From Streptomyces nodosus (lineage in GTDB: Bacteria > Actinomycetota > Actinomycetes > Streptomycetales > Streptomycetaceae): a stretch of DNA of 64,000 bases. The position numbers and the translations under genes were made by a program. The stretch is from positions 2,134,501 through 2,198,500 of the forward strand of contig NZ_CP023747.1 of the NCBI RefSeq assembly GCF_008704995.1. The letters are read 5' to 3'. Shown piece by piece: positions 25,881 to 34,919 of this stretch. Under the pieces are notes generated by a model that did no database searches, was not told where the DNA came from, and worked only from the letters and a program-made list of their open reading frames with translations. How positions within the stretch are numbered: position 1 is the first letter of the stretch; every line of letters starts with the position of its first letter.

Positions 25881-26657
25881 TCAGGACTTGTTCGCGGCCT
25901 CCACCATCTGCTTCAGCTTCGCGGGGGTCATCGACTGGTCCGCGTAGATGTTCTTGCCGCCGAACAGCACGGTCGGGGTCCCGGTGAAGCCGCTCTTCTC
26001 GAACGCGGCGTTCGACCTCGTCACCCAGCTGTCATGGGTGCCGTCCTTGACGCACTTCCGGAAGGCCGGGGTGTCCAGTCCGCTCACCTTTCCGGCCAGC
26101 TCGATGAGCTTGTCGTTGTCGGCGAAGGTGTCCTGGGTCTCGCTGGGCTGGTTGTCGTAGAGCACATCGTGGTACTCCCGGAATCTGCCGTCGTCCTGGG
26201 CGCAGGCGGCCGCATTGGCCGCGCGGCGGGATCCGCTGCCGCCCAGATTGCCGTCGATGAGGGTGGCCAGGTGGTACTCGACCTTGAGCTGTCCGGCGTC
26301 GACCAGCTGGTGGATCGTGGGGCGGTAGGCGGTCTCGAAGGCCCGGCAGGCCGGGCAGCGGAAGTCCTCCCACACCGTGAGGGTCGACCGGGCCGAGTCC
26401 ATGCCGACCGGGATCGCGAGGCTGTCCTTGCCGATCGCCCCCGAGGGCGCGATGGCGGGTCCTGCGGAGCTCTGCTTGCCGCTCTTCCCGGCGTTCGCCG
26501 CCAGGACGCCCACCACCGTCGCCAGGGCCAGGACGCAGACGATCGCGGCGCCCACGATCAGCGTCCGGCGGCGCTTGTCCGCGGCCCTCCGCTTCTCTCG
26601 CTCGGCCGCCAGCCGTTCCCGGGCGTTGCGCTTTCCATCACGGTTGTTCTCGCTCAC
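25881..26657 (-). CDS. Membrane-anchored DsbA-family thiol oxidoreductase
   Basis: The 258-residue protein has a charged, Arg/Lys-rich N-terminus (1-31), one membrane helix (about 32-54) and an outside thioredoxin-fold domain with CPAC (101-104) and the cis-Pro in GTPTVLFGG. This is the usual layout of Streptomyces DsbA/DSBA-like proteins that oxidise or reshuffle disulfides in secreted proteins, with the basic N-terminus in the cytoplasm. Extra cysteines (AAACAQDD, RKCVKDG) lie in the helical insertion. GTG at 26657 is chosen because it starts the SENNRDGKRNARERL region; a further in-frame ATG at 26711 would run through the trpA terminator hairpin and is unlikely. Both neighbours on its strand (trpA, lgt) are separated by hairpins. 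Confidence 0.9.
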   Translation of the reverse strand: MSENNRDGKRNARERLAAEREKRRAADKRRRTLIVGAAIVCVLALATVVGVLAANAGKSGKQSSAGPAIAPSGAIGKDSLAIPVGMDSARSTLTVWEDFRCPACRAFETAYRPTIHQLVDAGQLKVEYHLATLIDGNLGGSGSRRAANAAACAQDDGRFREYHDVLYDNQPSETQDTFADNDKLIELAGKVSGLDTPAFRKCVKDGTHDSWVTRSNAAFEKSGFTGTPTVLFGGKNIYADQSMTPAKLKQMVEAANKS

Positions 26658-26672
26658 AACCGGCAGAACGAA

Positions 26673-26699
26673 CCGGGGAGGCGCTGCGCGCCTCCCCGG
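26673..26699 (-). terminator. 12-bp hairpin between trpA and the dsbA-like gene
   Basis: CCGGGGAGGCGC (26673-26684) and GCGCCTCCCCGG (26688-26699) pair perfectly with a 3-nt loop. It is 106 bp past the trpA stop and 16 bp before the dsbA-like start, so it may end the trp operon or fold in the dsbA leader. Confidence 0.6.
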
Positions 26700-26719
26700 C
26701 CCCAGGACCACCCGTTCGA

Positions 26720-26775
26720 GTGGAAATCCGCTCTTGAGGTCGTTTCCACCCTTATGGACGAGTCATGGGTGACTC
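26720..26775 (-). promoter_or_regulatory. Two inverted repeats upstream of the dsbA-like gene
   Basis: GTGGAAA-N16-TTTCCAC (26720-26749) and GAGTCA-N4-TGACTC (26760-26775) lie side by side in the only AT-containing part of the gap between trpA and the dsbA-like gene. They could be operators for a regulator of the dsbA-like gene. No factor is recognised. Confidence 0.35.
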
Positions 26776-26804
26776 ATGGTCGGATCCCGCGGGTGTCCGC
26801 CGGG

Positions 26805-27620
26805 TCACGCCGTGCCGCGCACCCCTCGCGCCAGCTCGCCCGCCAGGGCCCGCACGGCCTCCAGTCCGGCCGTCTCGTCCTCCGCGTCCAGCATCCGCTT
26901 CACGAAGGCCGAGCCGACGATCACCCCGTCGGCGAAGCCGGCCACCTCGGCGGCCTGGGTGGCGTCGGAGACGCCGAGGCCGACACAGACCGGCAGCTCG
27001 GTGGTCGCCCGGGTACGGCGGACCAGGTCCTTGGCCTGGGCTCCGACCGAGTCGCGGGTGCCGGTGACGCCCATCAGCGAGGCCGCGTAGACAAAGCCGG
27101 AGCCGGCCGCGGTGATCTCGGCGAGCCGCCCGTCCTTGCTGCTGGGCGCGACCACGAAGACCGTGGCGAGCCCGTGCTTCTCGGCGTGCTCCCGCCACAG
27201 GGCGGACTCCTGCACGGGCAGGTCCGGCAGGATGCAGCCCGCGCCGCCCGCCTCGGCCAGCTCGGCGGTGAAGCGCTCCACACCGTAGCGGTCGATCGGG
27301 TTCCAGTAGGTCATCACCAGCACCGGCTTGCCGGTCGCCTGGTGCGCCTCGCGGACCGTGCGCATCACATCGGCGATCTTGACGCCACCGCGCAGGGCGA
27401 TGTCGTCGGCGGTCTGGATGACGGGGCCGTCGAGGACCGGGTCGCTGTGCGGCAGGCCCACCTCGACGACATCGGCGCCGCCGTCGAAGACGGCCTTGAT
27501 CGCGGCGATACCGCCGTCGACGGTCGGGAACCCGGCCGGAAGATAGGCGATGAGCGCCGAACGCCCCTCGGCCCTGGCGGCGGCGAGGGTGTCGGACAGC
27601 AGTCGGATGTTCCCGCTCAC
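26805..27620 (-). CDS. trpA: Tryptophan synthase alpha subunit
   Basis: TrpA (271 residues) cleaves indole-3-glycerol phosphate to indole and glyceraldehyde 3-phosphate and passes indole to TrpB through an internal tunnel. The catalytic residues are Glu53 and Asp64 in [16 protein letters not shown] (51-66). The phosphate-binding part lies near [25 protein letters not shown]. Length is normal for the family. Its ATG overlaps the trpB stop by four bases, giving coupled synthesis of the alpha and beta chains. It is the last gene of trpCMBA, with a hairpin downstream. Confidence 0.97.
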   Translation of the reverse strand: MSGNIRLLSDTLAAARAEGRSALIAYLPAGFPTVDGGIAAIKAVFDGGADVVEVGLPHSDPVLDGPVIQTADDIALRGGVKIADVMRTVREAHQATGKPVLVMTYWNPIDRYGVERFTAELAEAGGAGCILPDLPVQESALWREHAEKHGLATVFVVAPSSKDGRLAEITAAGSGFVYAASLMGVTGTRDSVGAQAKDLVRRTRATTELPVCVGLGVSDATQAAEVAGFADGVIVGSAFVKRMLDAEDETAGLEAVRALAGELARGVRGTA

Positions 27621-28903
27621 TTGGCGTCCCCCTCGATCTCGGCGGTGTCGCTGTCGGCGTCCGCGGCGACGGCCGCGTCGGTGTCGTAGAGGCCGAAGTA
27701 CCGGGCGGCCGTGTCCATGTCCTTGTCGCCGCGCCCGGAGAGGTTGACCACGATCAGCCCGTCCTCACCCAGCTCCCGGCCGACCTCCAGGGCTCCGGCG
27801 AGCGCATGGGCGCTCTCGATGGCCGGGATGATCCCCTCGGTGCGGGACAGCAGGCGCAGGGCCGCCATGGCCGCGTCGTCGGTGACGGCCCGGTACTCGC
27901 CGCGGCCGCTGTCCTTGAGGTAGGCGTGCTCGGGGCCGATCCCCGGGTAGTCGAGGCCCGCGGAGATCGAGTACGGCTCGGTGATCTGCCCCTCCTCGTC
28001 CTGGAGGACATAGGACCGGGAGCCGTGCAGGATGCCCGGCTCGCCCGCGGTGAGGGTGGCGGCGTGCTCGCCGGTCTCGATGCCGTGACCGGCCGGCTCG
28101 CAGCCGATGAGGCGGACGGACGCGTCGGGAATGAAGGCGTGGAAGAGCCCGATGGCGTTGGAGCCGCCGCCCACACAGGCGACGGCGGCGTCGGGCAGCC
28201 GGCCGGCGCGCTCCAGCAGCTGGCGCCGCGCCTCCACCCCGATCACCCGGTGGAAGTCGCGCACCATGGCCGGGAAGGGGTGGGGCCCTGCCACGGTGCC
28301 GAAGAGGTAGTGGGTGCGGTCGACATTGGCGACCCAGTCGCGGAACGCCTCGTTGATGGCGTCCTTGAGGGTGCGGGAGCCGGACTTCACGGCCACGACC
28401 TCGGCGCCGAGCATCCGCATCCGGGCGACGTTGAGGGCCTGACGCCGGGTGTCGACCTCGCCCATGTAGATGGTGCAGTCGAGCCCGAAGAGGGCGCAGG
28501 CGGTGGCGGTGGCGACGCCGTGCTGACCGGCGCCGGTCTCCGCGATGACCCGCGTCTTGCCCATCCGCCGGGTGAGAAGGGCCTGGCCGAGCACATTGTT
28601 GATCTTGTGGGAGCCGGTGTGGTTGAGGTCCTCGCGCTTGAGGAACACCCGGGCGCCACCGGCGTGTTCGGCGAACCGCGGCACCTCGGTGAGGGCGCTC
28701 GGCCGCCCGGTGTAGTGGACGAGCAGTTCATCGAGCTCGCGCGCGAACTCGGGGTCGGCCTTGGCCTTGTCGTACTCGACGGCGACCTCGTCCACGGCGG
28801 CCACCAGGGCCTCCGGGATGAACTTGCCGCCGAACGCGCCGAAGTACCCCTCGGCGCTGGGGACCTGACCCTCCGGGTCGGGAAGGAAGAACTCGCTGGG
28901 CAT
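27617..28903 (-). CDS. trpB: Tryptophan synthase beta subunit
   Basis: TrpB (428 residues) joins indole and serine to tryptophan using PLP. The cofactor lysine is Lys100 in HTGSHKINN (95-103), and GGGSNAIG binds the phosphate. [17 protein letters not shown] and [18 protein letters not shown] are further family blocks. The ATG at 28903 has GAGGTG 7 nt upstream and gives the expected [20 protein letters not shown]-terminus; the frame is open further upstream, but without coding support. The last 20 residues form an acidic Ala/Asp tail. It follows trpM after 134 bp and overlaps trpA by four bases. Confidence 0.97.
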   Translation of the reverse strand: MPSEFFLPDPEGQVPSAEGYFGAFGGKFIPEALVAAVDEVAVEYDKAKADPEFARELDELLVHYTGRPSALTEVPRFAEHAGGARVFLKREDLNHTGSHKINNVLGQALLTRRMGKTRVIAETGAGQHGVATATACALFGLDCTIYMGEVDTRRQALNVARMRMLGAEVVAVKSGSRTLKDAINEAFRDWVANVDRTHYLFGTVAGPHPFPAMVRDFHRVIGVEARRQLLERAGRLPDAAVACVGGGSNAIGLFHAFIPDASVRLIGCEPAGHGIETGEHAATLTAGEPGILHGSRSYVLQDEEGQITEPYSISAGLDYPGIGPEHAYLKDSGRGEYRAVTDDAAMAALRLLSRTEGIIPAIESAHALAGALEVGRELGEDGLIVVNLSGRGDKDMDTAARYFGLYDTDAAVAADADSDTAEIEGDAK

Positions 28904-29037
28904 GCGGACACCTCGCTGGGGCGGAGCCCCGGGGTCGGTGGGACTGTGGGGTGACGTCGATCGCGTGCGCCGCCCCCGGGCGACGGAAGATACCCGGGCA
29001 CACCACAGGGGGACGGCCGGGCCCTCGGGGGTCCGGC

Positions 29038-29235
29038 TCAGCTCGCCCCGGGTGACCGGCGCGCACGCGGGCGACGCCATCGCATGCCGTTGACCTGGCC
29101 GGGCTCGTCACCGATGACATAGCGCACCCGCCGCCCGTGCACCCGCCGTGCGGGCGCACGGCAGCCTCGGGGCCGGCAGCCGCGGGCGAGCCGGGCGTAC
29201 GGGTCCTTGGCCGTCACGGTGGTCGGAAGCGTCAT
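29038..29235 (-). CDS. trpM: TrpM-like small basic protein
   Basis: A 65-residue Arg-rich protein between trpC and trpB. Position, size and composition ([27 protein letters not shown], here with two cysteines) agree with TrpM, the small protein known from this place in Streptomyces coelicolor, where it influences tryptophan production. ATG at 29235 gives the N-terminus [19 protein letters not shown]; a further ATG 39 bp upstream is in frame but lacks a ribosome-binding site. There is no signal peptide or membrane helix. It is 78 bp after trpC and 134 bp before trpB, all on the minus strand, presumably one transcript. Mechanism unknown; its basic nature would fit RNA or protein binding. Confidence 0.75.
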   Translation of the reverse strand: MTLPTTVTAKDPYARLARGCRPRGCRAPARRVHGRRVRYVIGDEPGQVNGMRWRRPRARRSPGAS

Positions 29236-29313
29236 CACGGGCAACCCTACCGGGGACGGCCGTCCGGGTGACACACGGTCACCGCGGGCCCGGCGGCCGG
29301 TCCCGGTGTCATG

Positions 29314-30123
29314 TCAGTCCCGCCCGTGCCGCAGCGCCGGGTGAGCACCCGCCGCCACCAGGTCGGCGACCGCGGTCTTCGGGTCGCGTCCGGTGACCAG
29401 CGACTCGCCCACCAGCACCGCGTCGGCGCCCGTGTTGGCATAGGCGATCAGATCGTGCGGCCCGCGCACCCCGGACTCGGCGACCTTCACGATCCGCTCG
29501 GGGATCTCGGGGGCGACCCGCTCGAAGGTGGAGCGGTCCACCTCCAGGGTCTTGAGGTTGCGCGCATTGACGCCGATCACCTTGGCACCGGCCTGGACCG
29601 CGCGCTCCACCTCCTCCTCGTCGTGCACCTCGACGAGCGGCGTGAGGCCGATGGACTCGGCGCGCTCGACCAGGGACTCCAGGGCGGGCTGGTCCAGGGC
29701 GGCGACGATCAGCAGCGCGAGGTCGGCCCCGTACGCACGGGCCTCCCAGAGCTGGTAGGAGGTGACGATGAAGTCCTTGCGCAGCACCGGGATGTCGACC
29801 CGGGCCCGCACGGCCTCCAGGTCGGCCAGTGAGCCGCCGAAGCGGCGGCGCTCGGTCAGTACGGAGATGACGGCCGCGCCGCCCGCCTCGTAGTCCGCGG
29901 CGAGCCCGGCCGGGTCGGCGATCGCGGCGAGCGCGCCCTTGGAGGGGCTGGACCGCTTGACCTCACAGATCACCTTGACCCCGTCGCCGCGCAGCGCGGC
30001 GACGCCGTCCTTGGCCGCGGGGGCCTTCGCCGCGCGCTCCTTGAGCTCGTCGAGGCTGACGCGCGCCTGCCGCTCCGCGAGGTCGGCCCGGACTCCGTCG
30101 ATGATCTCGTCGAGCACACTCAC
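29314..30123 (-). CDS. trpC: Indole-3-glycerol phosphate synthase
   Basis: TrpC (269 residues) closes the indole ring, converting CdRP to indole-3-glycerol phosphate. The conserved [11 protein letters not shown] (about 53-63) contains the catalytic lysine, and [26 protein letters not shown] and ESGV form the rest of the TIM-barrel active site. It is not fused to TrpF; in actinomycetes that step is done by PriA, which is encoded in this window. GTG at 30123 has GGAAGGGG about 10 nt upstream. It is the first gene of trpCMBA and is preceded by a leader with a hairpin and a short open frame containing two Trp codons. Confidence 0.97.
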   Translation of the reverse strand: MSVLDEIIDGVRADLAERQARVSLDELKERAAKAPAAKDGVAALRGDGVKVICEVKRSSPSKGALAAIADPAGLAADYEAGGAAVISVLTERRRFGGSLADLEAVRARVDIPVLRKDFIVTSYQLWEARAYGADLALLIVAALDQPALESLVERAESIGLTPLVEVHDEEEVERAVQAGAKVIGVNARNLKTLEVDRSTFERVAPEIPERIVKVAESGVRGPHDLIAYANTGADAVLVGESLVTGRDPKTAVADLVAAGAHPALRHGRD

Positions 30124-30153
30124 GCGAGCGACCCCTTCCTGACGGTTGACGAT

Positions 30154-30258
30154 TCAAGAAGCCCAAGGGGGGATTGGGCCCCGGCCACCGGACTGCCTCC
30201 ACGGGCGGAAAACGATGGTCACTGTGATGGTATCCGGAGGAGGGCTTAGGCCTCGCAT
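30154..30258 (-). promoter_or_regulatory. Possible trpC leader peptide and attenuator
   Basis: An ATG at 30258 opens a 34-codon frame that ends 30 bp before the trpC start and contains two Trp codons, one directly before the hairpin GCCCAA-N7-TTGGGC (30161-30179) and one within its right arm region. On the transcript the hairpin is followed by UUCUU, like an intrinsic terminator. An inner GTG at 30222 would give a 22-residue peptide. Neither start has a good ribosome-binding site, and Streptomyces trp leaders usually have adjacent Trp codons, so this is only a candidate. Confidence 0.3.
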
Positions 30259-30274
30259 CCGGTTGACGCCGGTC

Positions 30275-30304
30275 CCACTACCTGGACATTCAATAGTTGA
30301 TCAA
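30275..30304 (-). promoter_or_regulatory. Candidate trpC promoter
   Basis: On the minus strand TTGATC, an 18-nt spacer and TAGTGG resemble a vegetative promoter. Transcription would begin near 30268, about 145 nt before the trpC start, giving a long leader. It overlaps the stop of the DUF2752 gene. Confidence 0.4.
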
Positions 30305-30759
30305 GGATGCAACCAGCCACCGAACGGCAGGTTCCGGACAACCGTGAAGATCAGCAGCAGCGCTCCCAGGCTCCACAGGTGCACCGGCCCGAGGTCGATC
30401 CGCAAGGGCCGGCCGCGGACCGCGCGGACCGTCCAGAGGATCCACACCAGCGCGAAGAGCGGATAGCCGACGGCCGCCAGGGCGTTGTCCTGAAGCGCCG
30501 TCAGAAGGTCCCCGTGCACAAAGGCGTGGGCGCTGCGCAGTCCCCCGCAGCCCGGGCAGTAGACACCGGTGAAGCGCAGCAGCGGACAGGCCGGATAGTG
30601 GCCGGGTTCGTTGGGGTCCACCGCACCGACGTACGCGAAGGCGGCGACGACGGCCGCGAGCACACCGGCGGGCACGGCGGTCCGCCGCAGGACGGCACCC
30701 GCCCGGACGTCCGTACGGGGCGGCGTCCCGCCGAAGGATTCGGGGTTCACGCGAGGCAT
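30301..30759 (-). CDS. DUF2752 family membrane protein
   Basis: A 152-residue membrane protein of the DUF2752 family. The signature CPLLRFTGVYCPGCGGLRSAHAF is seen at about 58-80, with the two paired cysteines CPGCG. Three hydrophobic segments can be drawn: 30-48, 90-112 and 128-145. Function is unknown; the family is widespread in Actinobacteria and Bacteroidetes, and the cysteine motif suggests metal or heme binding, or a structural disulfide. It stands between trpC and the HGxxPAAW gene, as in other Streptomyces chromosomes. ATG at 30759; an alternative GTG a few codons in is possible. Confidence 0.85.
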   Translation of the reverse strand: MPRVNPESFGGTPPRTDVRAGAVLRRTAVPAGVLAAVVAAFAYVGAVDPNEPGHYPACPLLRFTGVYCPGCGGLRSAHAFVHGDLLTALQDNALAAVGYPLFALVWILWTVRAVRGRPLRIDLGPVHLWSLGALLLIFTVVRNLPFGGWLHP

Positions 30760-30805
30760 TCTGCCCGCCGCGCGCCGCCCCCGCTCACCGGCCCGGACAC
30801 ACCAA

Positions 30806-30840
30806 AGGCGGCGCCGGGGCCCGATGCCCCGGGGCCGCCT
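30806..30840 (-). terminator. Terminator after the HGxxPAAW gene
   Basis: A 15-bp stem (14 pairs, one G-G mismatch) at 30806-30820 / 30826-30840 with a CCGAT loop, followed on the minus strand by TTTGGTGTG. It is 22 bp after the HGxxPAAW stop. Confidence 0.75.
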
Positions 30841-30862
30841 CCCCCCGACGGTCGCGGAGCGC

Positions 30863-31093
30863 TCAGCTGTCCGCGGACGCGCTCTCCGTCGCGTGCAGCG
30901 TCCGGGGCTGGCCGAGGCCCATCTGCCTCATGATGCCGCCGACGACGCCACCGAGGAGGATGATCACCAGGCCCGCCCAGAAGCCGATGGGCTGAGCCAT
31001 CACGGTGAATGCGCCCGCGACACAGAAACCGATGAAGGCGATGATGACACCGGTCCAGGCGGCCGGGGTGTGACCGTGGTTGTTGCCCGCCAT
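30863..31093 (-). CDS. HGxxPAAW family small membrane protein
   Basis: A 76-residue protein starting MAGNNHGHTPAAWTG, the signature that names the HGxxPAAW family of Actinobacteria. Two membrane helices follow: about 14-34 and 39-57 (GFWAGLVIILLGGVVGGIM). The C-terminus is short and polar. Function is unknown. It is commonly found between trpC and trpE genes, so a link to aromatic amino acid metabolism or transport is possible but not shown. ATG at 31093 has GAGGAGC with ideal spacing. A strong terminator follows, so this gene probably ends the transcript that begins at hisI/trpE. Confidence 0.88.
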   Translation of the reverse strand: MAGNNHGHTPAAWTGVIIAFIGFCVAGAFTVMAQPIGFWAGLVIILLGGVVGGIMRQMGLGQPRTLHATESASADS

Positions 31094-31218
31094 GACTTGC
31101 TCCTCGTTGGCTGTAAATGCTGGGGTGAGCCGGACGCTCGGGGCCATTGTCCCGTACCCGGGCCCACGCGCTGAGCCCGGGGTCGTCCTCACGACGACCG
31201 CCGGAGGGTGGGGCCCGG

Positions 31219-31848
31219 TCAGGCTCCGGTGGGGTCCTCGCCCCGGTCGAGCGCCTTCCACAGGTCCTCGGGCCGGTCGGGGTCGACGGGCCTGGCCTTG
31301 CGCGGGCGGGGGGTGCCGTCGCGCTCGTAACGGCCCGACATCGCCGGCCACAGCCGGCTGTAGCGCAGCGCGAGCAGGCCGGCGAGCAGGATCAGCGCAC
31401 CGCCGAGAGCGGCGACATAGGGCCAGGCGGTGTGGGTGAGCGCGGTGGCGGTCGCCGCGGTGTCACCGGCCGCCCGTGCCGCCTTCTCGTCGAGCGCCGA
31501 GCCGTTCCCGGACCCGAGGAGGGCCGCGGCGACGGTGCCCGCTCCGGAGAGCGCGAGCAGCCCGGCGACCAGCAGGCGTCCGGCCCCGCGGACCGCGAGG
31601 ACGGCGACCAGTGCGGCGAGGCCGACTATGGCGAGGGCCGCGGGAACGCCCGTGACCTCGCTGCCCGTGGCGGTCAGCGGGAAGGCGCCGCCGGCCACCG
31701 CGACGGTCCCCGACGACCAGCCCTGACGGGAGGCGAGCAGCGCCACGGCCGCACCGAGGGCCCCGCACAGCAGGGCGAGGGCGAGGCTGCGGCGGCCGGA
31801 CCTGACGGGTACGGGGGCCTCGGATCGGGGGTGAGGTAGGGCAGTCAC
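31219..31848 (-). CDS. Trp biosynthesis-associated membrane protein
   Basis: A protein of about 209 residues with four membrane segments (about 22-44, 70-88, 92-114, 142-163 counted from the start) and a basic C-terminal tail (RYERDGTPRPRKARPVDPDRPEDLWKALDRG). This layout and its place right after trpE fit the family known as Trp biosynthesis-associated (trp operon) membrane protein of Actinobacteria. The DLWKALDRGEDPT ending is typical of it. Function unknown. Two in-frame GTG codons (31857, 31848) are possible starts; the inner one has GGAG closely upstream. The gap to trpE is 75 bp, so it is likely cotranscribed. Confidence 0.85.
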   Translation of the reverse strand: MTALPHPRSEAPVPVRSGRRSLALALLCGALGAAVALLASRQGWSSGTVAVAGGAFPLTATGSEVTGVPAALAIVGLAALVAVLAVRGAGRLLVAGLLALSGAGTVAAALLGSGNGSALDEKAARAAGDTAATATALTHTAWPYVAALGGALILLAGLLALRYSRLWPAMSGRYERDGTPRPRKARPVDPDRPEDLWKALDRGEDPTGA

Positions 31849-31923
31849 GTACTCCACTATCGCCCGAACCCCGGGCGAACCGTCACCCGGGGCCCTGGAA
31901 CGGCCGGCTCGGCGGCCGGCGGG

Positions 31924-33414
31924 TCATCCCTGGCCCGGGCCGCCGAGACGGTTCGCCGTGTGCACCGCCCGCAGCACCGCCGCGGCCTTGTTGCGGCACT
32001 CCTGGTCCTCGGCGACCGGGTCGGAGTCGGCGACGATGCCCGCTCCGGCCTGGACGTACGCCGTGCCCTCGCGCAGCAGCGCGGTGCGGATGGCGATGGC
32101 GGTGTCGGAGTCGCCCGCGAAGTCGAGGTAGCCGACGCAGCCGCCGTACAACCCGCGCCGGGACGGCTCCAGTTCGTCGATGATCTGCATCGCGCGCGGC
32201 TTGGGCGCACCGGACAGCGTGCCGGCCGGGAAGCAGGCGGTCAGCACGTCGAAGGCGGTGCGCCCCTCGGCGACCCGGCCGGTCACGGTCGAGACGATGT
32301 GCATCACATGCGAGTACCGCTCCACGGACATGAAGTCGACGACCTCGACGGAGCCCGGCTCGCAGACCCGTCCCAGGTCGTTGCGGCCCAGGTCGACGAG
32401 CATCAGGTGCTCGGCGCGTTCCTTGGGGTCGGCGAGCAGCTCATCGGCGAGGGCCTGGTCCTCGCGGGGGGTGGCGCCACGGTGCCGGGTGCCCGCGATG
32501 GGGTGCACCATGGCCCGGCCGTCCTCGACCTTCACCAGGGCTTCGGGGCTGGATCCGACGACGTCGAAGCCGTCGAACCGCAGCAGATACATGTACGGGG
32601 ACGGGTTGGTGGCCCGCAGCACCCGGTAGACGTCCAGGGCGCTCGCCGTGCACGGCGTCCGGAAGCGCTGCGAGGGCACGACCTGGAAGGCCTCGCCCGC
32701 GCGGATGCGCTCCTTGACGTCCTCGACGGCCGCCCGGAAGTCCGCGCCGCCCCATCGCGCCGTGTACGGGGGCAGTTCCGACGGCGGGAGGACGGCGGGC
32801 GGCTGGGCGACCGAACGGGACAGATCGGCCTCCATCGCGTCTAGGCGGGCCACGGCGTCCGCGTAGGCCTGGTCGACGCCCGTGTCGAGGTCGTTGTGGT
32901 TGATCGCGTTGGCGATCAGCAGGACCGAGCCCTCCCAGTGGTCCATGACCGCGAGGTCGCTGGTGAGGAGCATGGTCAGCTCGGGGAGGCGCAGCTCGTC
33001 GTGGTCGCCGGGGCCGATCTTCTCCAGGCGGCGCACGATGTCGTAGCCGAGATAGCCGACCATGCCGCCGGTGAAGGGCGGCAGGCCCTCCTGGTGGGGG
33101 GTGTGCAGCGCCTCGACGGTGGCCCTGAGCGCGGCCAGCGGGTCGCCGTCCACCGGGACACCGACGGGCGGGGTGCCGAGCCAGTGGGTCCGGCCGTCGC
33201 GCTCGGTCAGGGTGGCGGCGGAGCGCACCCCGACGAAGGAGTAGCGGGACCAGGAGCGGCCGTTCTCCGCGGACTCCAGCAGAAAGGTGCCGGGGCGCTC
33301 CCCGGCGAGCTTGCGGTAGAGCGCGACGGGGGTGTCGCCGTCGGCGAGGAGCTTGCGGGTGACCGGGATGACCCGACGGTCGGTGGCCAGCTTGCGGAAC
33401 GTCTCGAGGTCCAT
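31924..33414 (-). CDS. trpE: Anthranilate synthase component I
   Basis: TrpE (496 residues) makes anthranilate from chorismate, using ammonia from a glutaminase subunit. The Trp feedback site is [19 protein letters not shown] (about 44-62), and the catalytic chorismate-binding domain has [25 protein letters not shown] and [19 protein letters not shown]. No glutaminase (TrpG) gene is in the window, so it must be elsewhere or be supplied by another operon. ATG at 33414 yields the expected [18 protein letters not shown]. It lies 11 bp after the hisI stop, so a histidine and a tryptophan gene share a transcript. Confidence 0.96.
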   Translation of the reverse strand: MDLETFRKLATDRRVIPVTRKLLADGDTPVALYRKLAGERPGTFLLESAENGRSWSRYSFVGVRSAATLTERDGRTHWLGTPPVGVPVDGDPLAALRATVEALHTPHQEGLPPFTGGMVGYLGYDIVRRLEKIGPGDHDELRLPELTMLLTSDLAVMDHWEGSVLLIANAINHNDLDTGVDQAYADAVARLDAMEADLSRSVAQPPAVLPPSELPPYTARWGGADFRAAVEDVKERIRAGEAFQVVPSQRFRTPCTASALDVYRVLRATNPSPYMYLLRFDGFDVVGSSPEALVKVEDGRAMVHPIAGTRHRGATPREDQALADELLADPKERAEHLMLVDLGRNDLGRVCEPGSVEVVDFMSVERYSHVMHIVSTVTGRVAEGRTAFDVLTACFPAGTLSGAPKPRAMQIIDELEPSRRGLYGGCVGYLDFAGDSDTAIAIRTALLREGTAYVQAGAGIVADSDPVAEDQECRNKAAAVLRAVHTANRLGGPGQG

Positions 33415-33425
33415 GGCGGCAGACC

Positions 33426-33851
33426 CTACTGATCCGCGGCGGCCCGGCCGGCTGCCGCATGGGTCCCGCCGGGCGCGACGGCGTCCCCGAGGAGCACATC
33501 GGCGTCGAAACAGGTGCGGTCCCCGGTGTGGCAGGCGGCGCCGACCTGGTCGACCCGGACCAGCACGGTGTCCGCGTCGCAGTCCAGGGCCACCGACCTG
33601 ACGTGCTGGACATGACCGGAGGTGTCGCCCTTGACCCAGTACTCCCGGCGGCTGCGCGACCAGTAGGTGCACCGCCCGGTGGTGAGGGTGCGGTGCAGCG
33701 CCTCGTCGTCCATCCAGCCGAGCATCAGCACCTCACCGGTGTCGTACTGCTGGGCGATCGCGGGGAACAGCCCGTCGGCGCCGCGCTTGAGGCGCGCCGC
33801 GATCTCGGGGGCCAGGCCGCTGGGCCTGCTGGGCGGAGGCGTACCGGTCAT
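33426..33851 (-). CDS. hisI: Phosphoribosyl-AMP cyclohydrolase
   Basis: HisI (141 residues), the third step of histidine synthesis, opens the purine ring of PR-AMP. The single-domain type is seen: [34 protein letters not shown], and the zinc and magnesium ligands [21 protein letters not shown] with a further TCF. No HisE domain is fused. The last 20 residues are an Ala/Gly-rich tail. ATG at 33851 is used; another ATG at 33860 is in frame and neither has a strong ribosome-binding site. It is apart from the main his operon and heads a run hisI-trpE-membrane protein. Confidence 0.95.
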   Translation of the reverse strand: MTGTPPPSRPSGLAPEIAARLKRGADGLFPAIAQQYDTGEVLMLGWMDDEALHRTLTTGRCTYWSRSRREYWVKGDTSGHVQHVRSVALDCDADTVLVRVDQVGAACHTGDRTCFDADVLLGDAVAPGGTHAAAGRAAADQ

Positions 33852-33933
33852 GTGGACCATTGTGCCGCGCCGGGAGGGCACACACGGGTGCCGTCCGGTG
33901 GGCGGACCGTCCGCACAGTCGTACGCTGGCTGC

Positions 33934-34569
33934 ATGTCGACCCATGCCAAGCGTGAACGACTTCTGCTCGCCGACCTGTTGGAGGCGGAGGGCCCGGACG
34001 CCCCCACTCTGTGCGAGGGCTGGAAGACCCGTGACCTCGCCGCGCACGTCGTGGTGCGCGAGCGCCGCCCCGATGCCGCCGGGGGCATCCTGATCAAGCA
34101 GCTGGCGCCGCGCCTCGACCGGGTGATGGAGGAGTTCACCGGGAAGCCGTACGAGGAACTGCTCCAGCTCATCCGCACCGGCCCGCCCCGTTTCTCGCCG
34201 TTCGCGCTCAAGCAGATCGACGAGATGTCGAACGTCGTCGAGTTCTATGTCCACACCGAGGACGTCCGGCGGGCACAGCCCGACTGGACGCCGCGCGAGC
34301 TGGACCCGGTCTTCCAGGACGCGCTGTGGTCCCGGCTGGAGCGGACGGCCCGGCTGACCGGCCGGGGTGCCCCCACCGGCCTGGTGCTGCGCCGCCCCGA
34401 CGGGCAGACGGCCGTGGCGCACCGGGGCGCACCGGTCGTGACGGTCACCGGCGAGCCCTCCGAGCTGCTGATGTTCGCACTGGGACGGCAGCGGGAGGCG
34501 AAGGTGGAGCTGGAGGGCGACCCGGACGCGATCGCCAAGGTCCGGGAGGCCAAGGAACTGGGCCTCTGA
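33934..34569 (+). CDS. TIGR03085-type metal-binding protein (DinB/maleylpyruvate isomerase superfamily)
   Basis: A 211-residue protein starting [49 protein letters not shown]; the [15 protein letters not shown] part is characteristic of the actinobacterial TIGR03085 group within the mycothiol-dependent maleylpyruvate isomerase/DinB superfamily. His38 in the AAHVV region and the His in [16 protein letters not shown] are placed to bind zinc. These proteins are thought to carry out mycothiol-dependent transfers or isomerisations, but this group has no assigned reaction. No signal peptide. It is divergent from hisI, and ends at a perfect 14-bp hairpin. Confidence 0.85.
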   Translation: MSTHAKRERLLLADLLEAEGPDAPTLCEGWKTRDLAAHVVVRERRPDAAGGILIKQLAPRLDRVMEEFTGKPYEELLQLIRTGPPRFSPFALKQIDEMSNVVEFYVHTEDVRRAQPDWTPRELDPVFQDALWSRLERTARLTGRGAPTGLVLRRPDGQTAVAHRGAPVVTVTGEPSELLMFALGRQREAKVELEGDPDAIAKVREAKELGL

Positions 34570-34583
34570 CCGACGCCGGCCAC

Positions 34584-34614
34584 CGCGGTGCACCGGGTGT
34601 CCCGGTGCACCGCG
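34584..34614. terminator. 14-bp perfect hairpin terminator
   Basis: CGCGGTGCACCGGG (34584-34597) and CCCGGTGCACCGCG (34601-34614) with a 3-nt loop, 14 bp after the stop of the TIGR03085-type gene. Confidence 0.75.
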
Positions 34615-34919
34615 CGGATGCGGTCGCGGACGGCGACCGTCACCGTGGCGTACACCGCCGGGCCCACGGTGATGACCACGCCCCTCGCTCCTCACCTCCG
34701 CGAGCCCTCCGAAGCCGCGGACCGCGCGGTGGACACGGCGGTCGCAGAACCGATCGCGACGCCGCCCGCCCCGGGCGGTGGACACGGCGGTGGTCGTCGA
34801 GCCCGTCGCGGCGCCGCGACGGGGTGCGGCCCGGGTGGCGGCGCACCCGCCGCTGGGGTCCCGGCCGGCCGGGCGTGGCGTCCGGCGTCGTGTCGTCGAG
34901 CCGGGTGGTGCCGTGCCGT
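34615..34919. other. GC-rich region without a recognisable gene, with a 17-bp direct repeat
   Basis: About 300 bp between a terminator and the convergent MFS stop. Several frames are open, but none reads as a protein I recognise. GCGGTGGACACGGCGGT occurs twice (34726-34742 and 34775-34791), and around it are related CGTCGCGGCG/CGATCGCGACG pieces. It may be the remains of a gene or non-coding filler. Confidence 0.4.
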
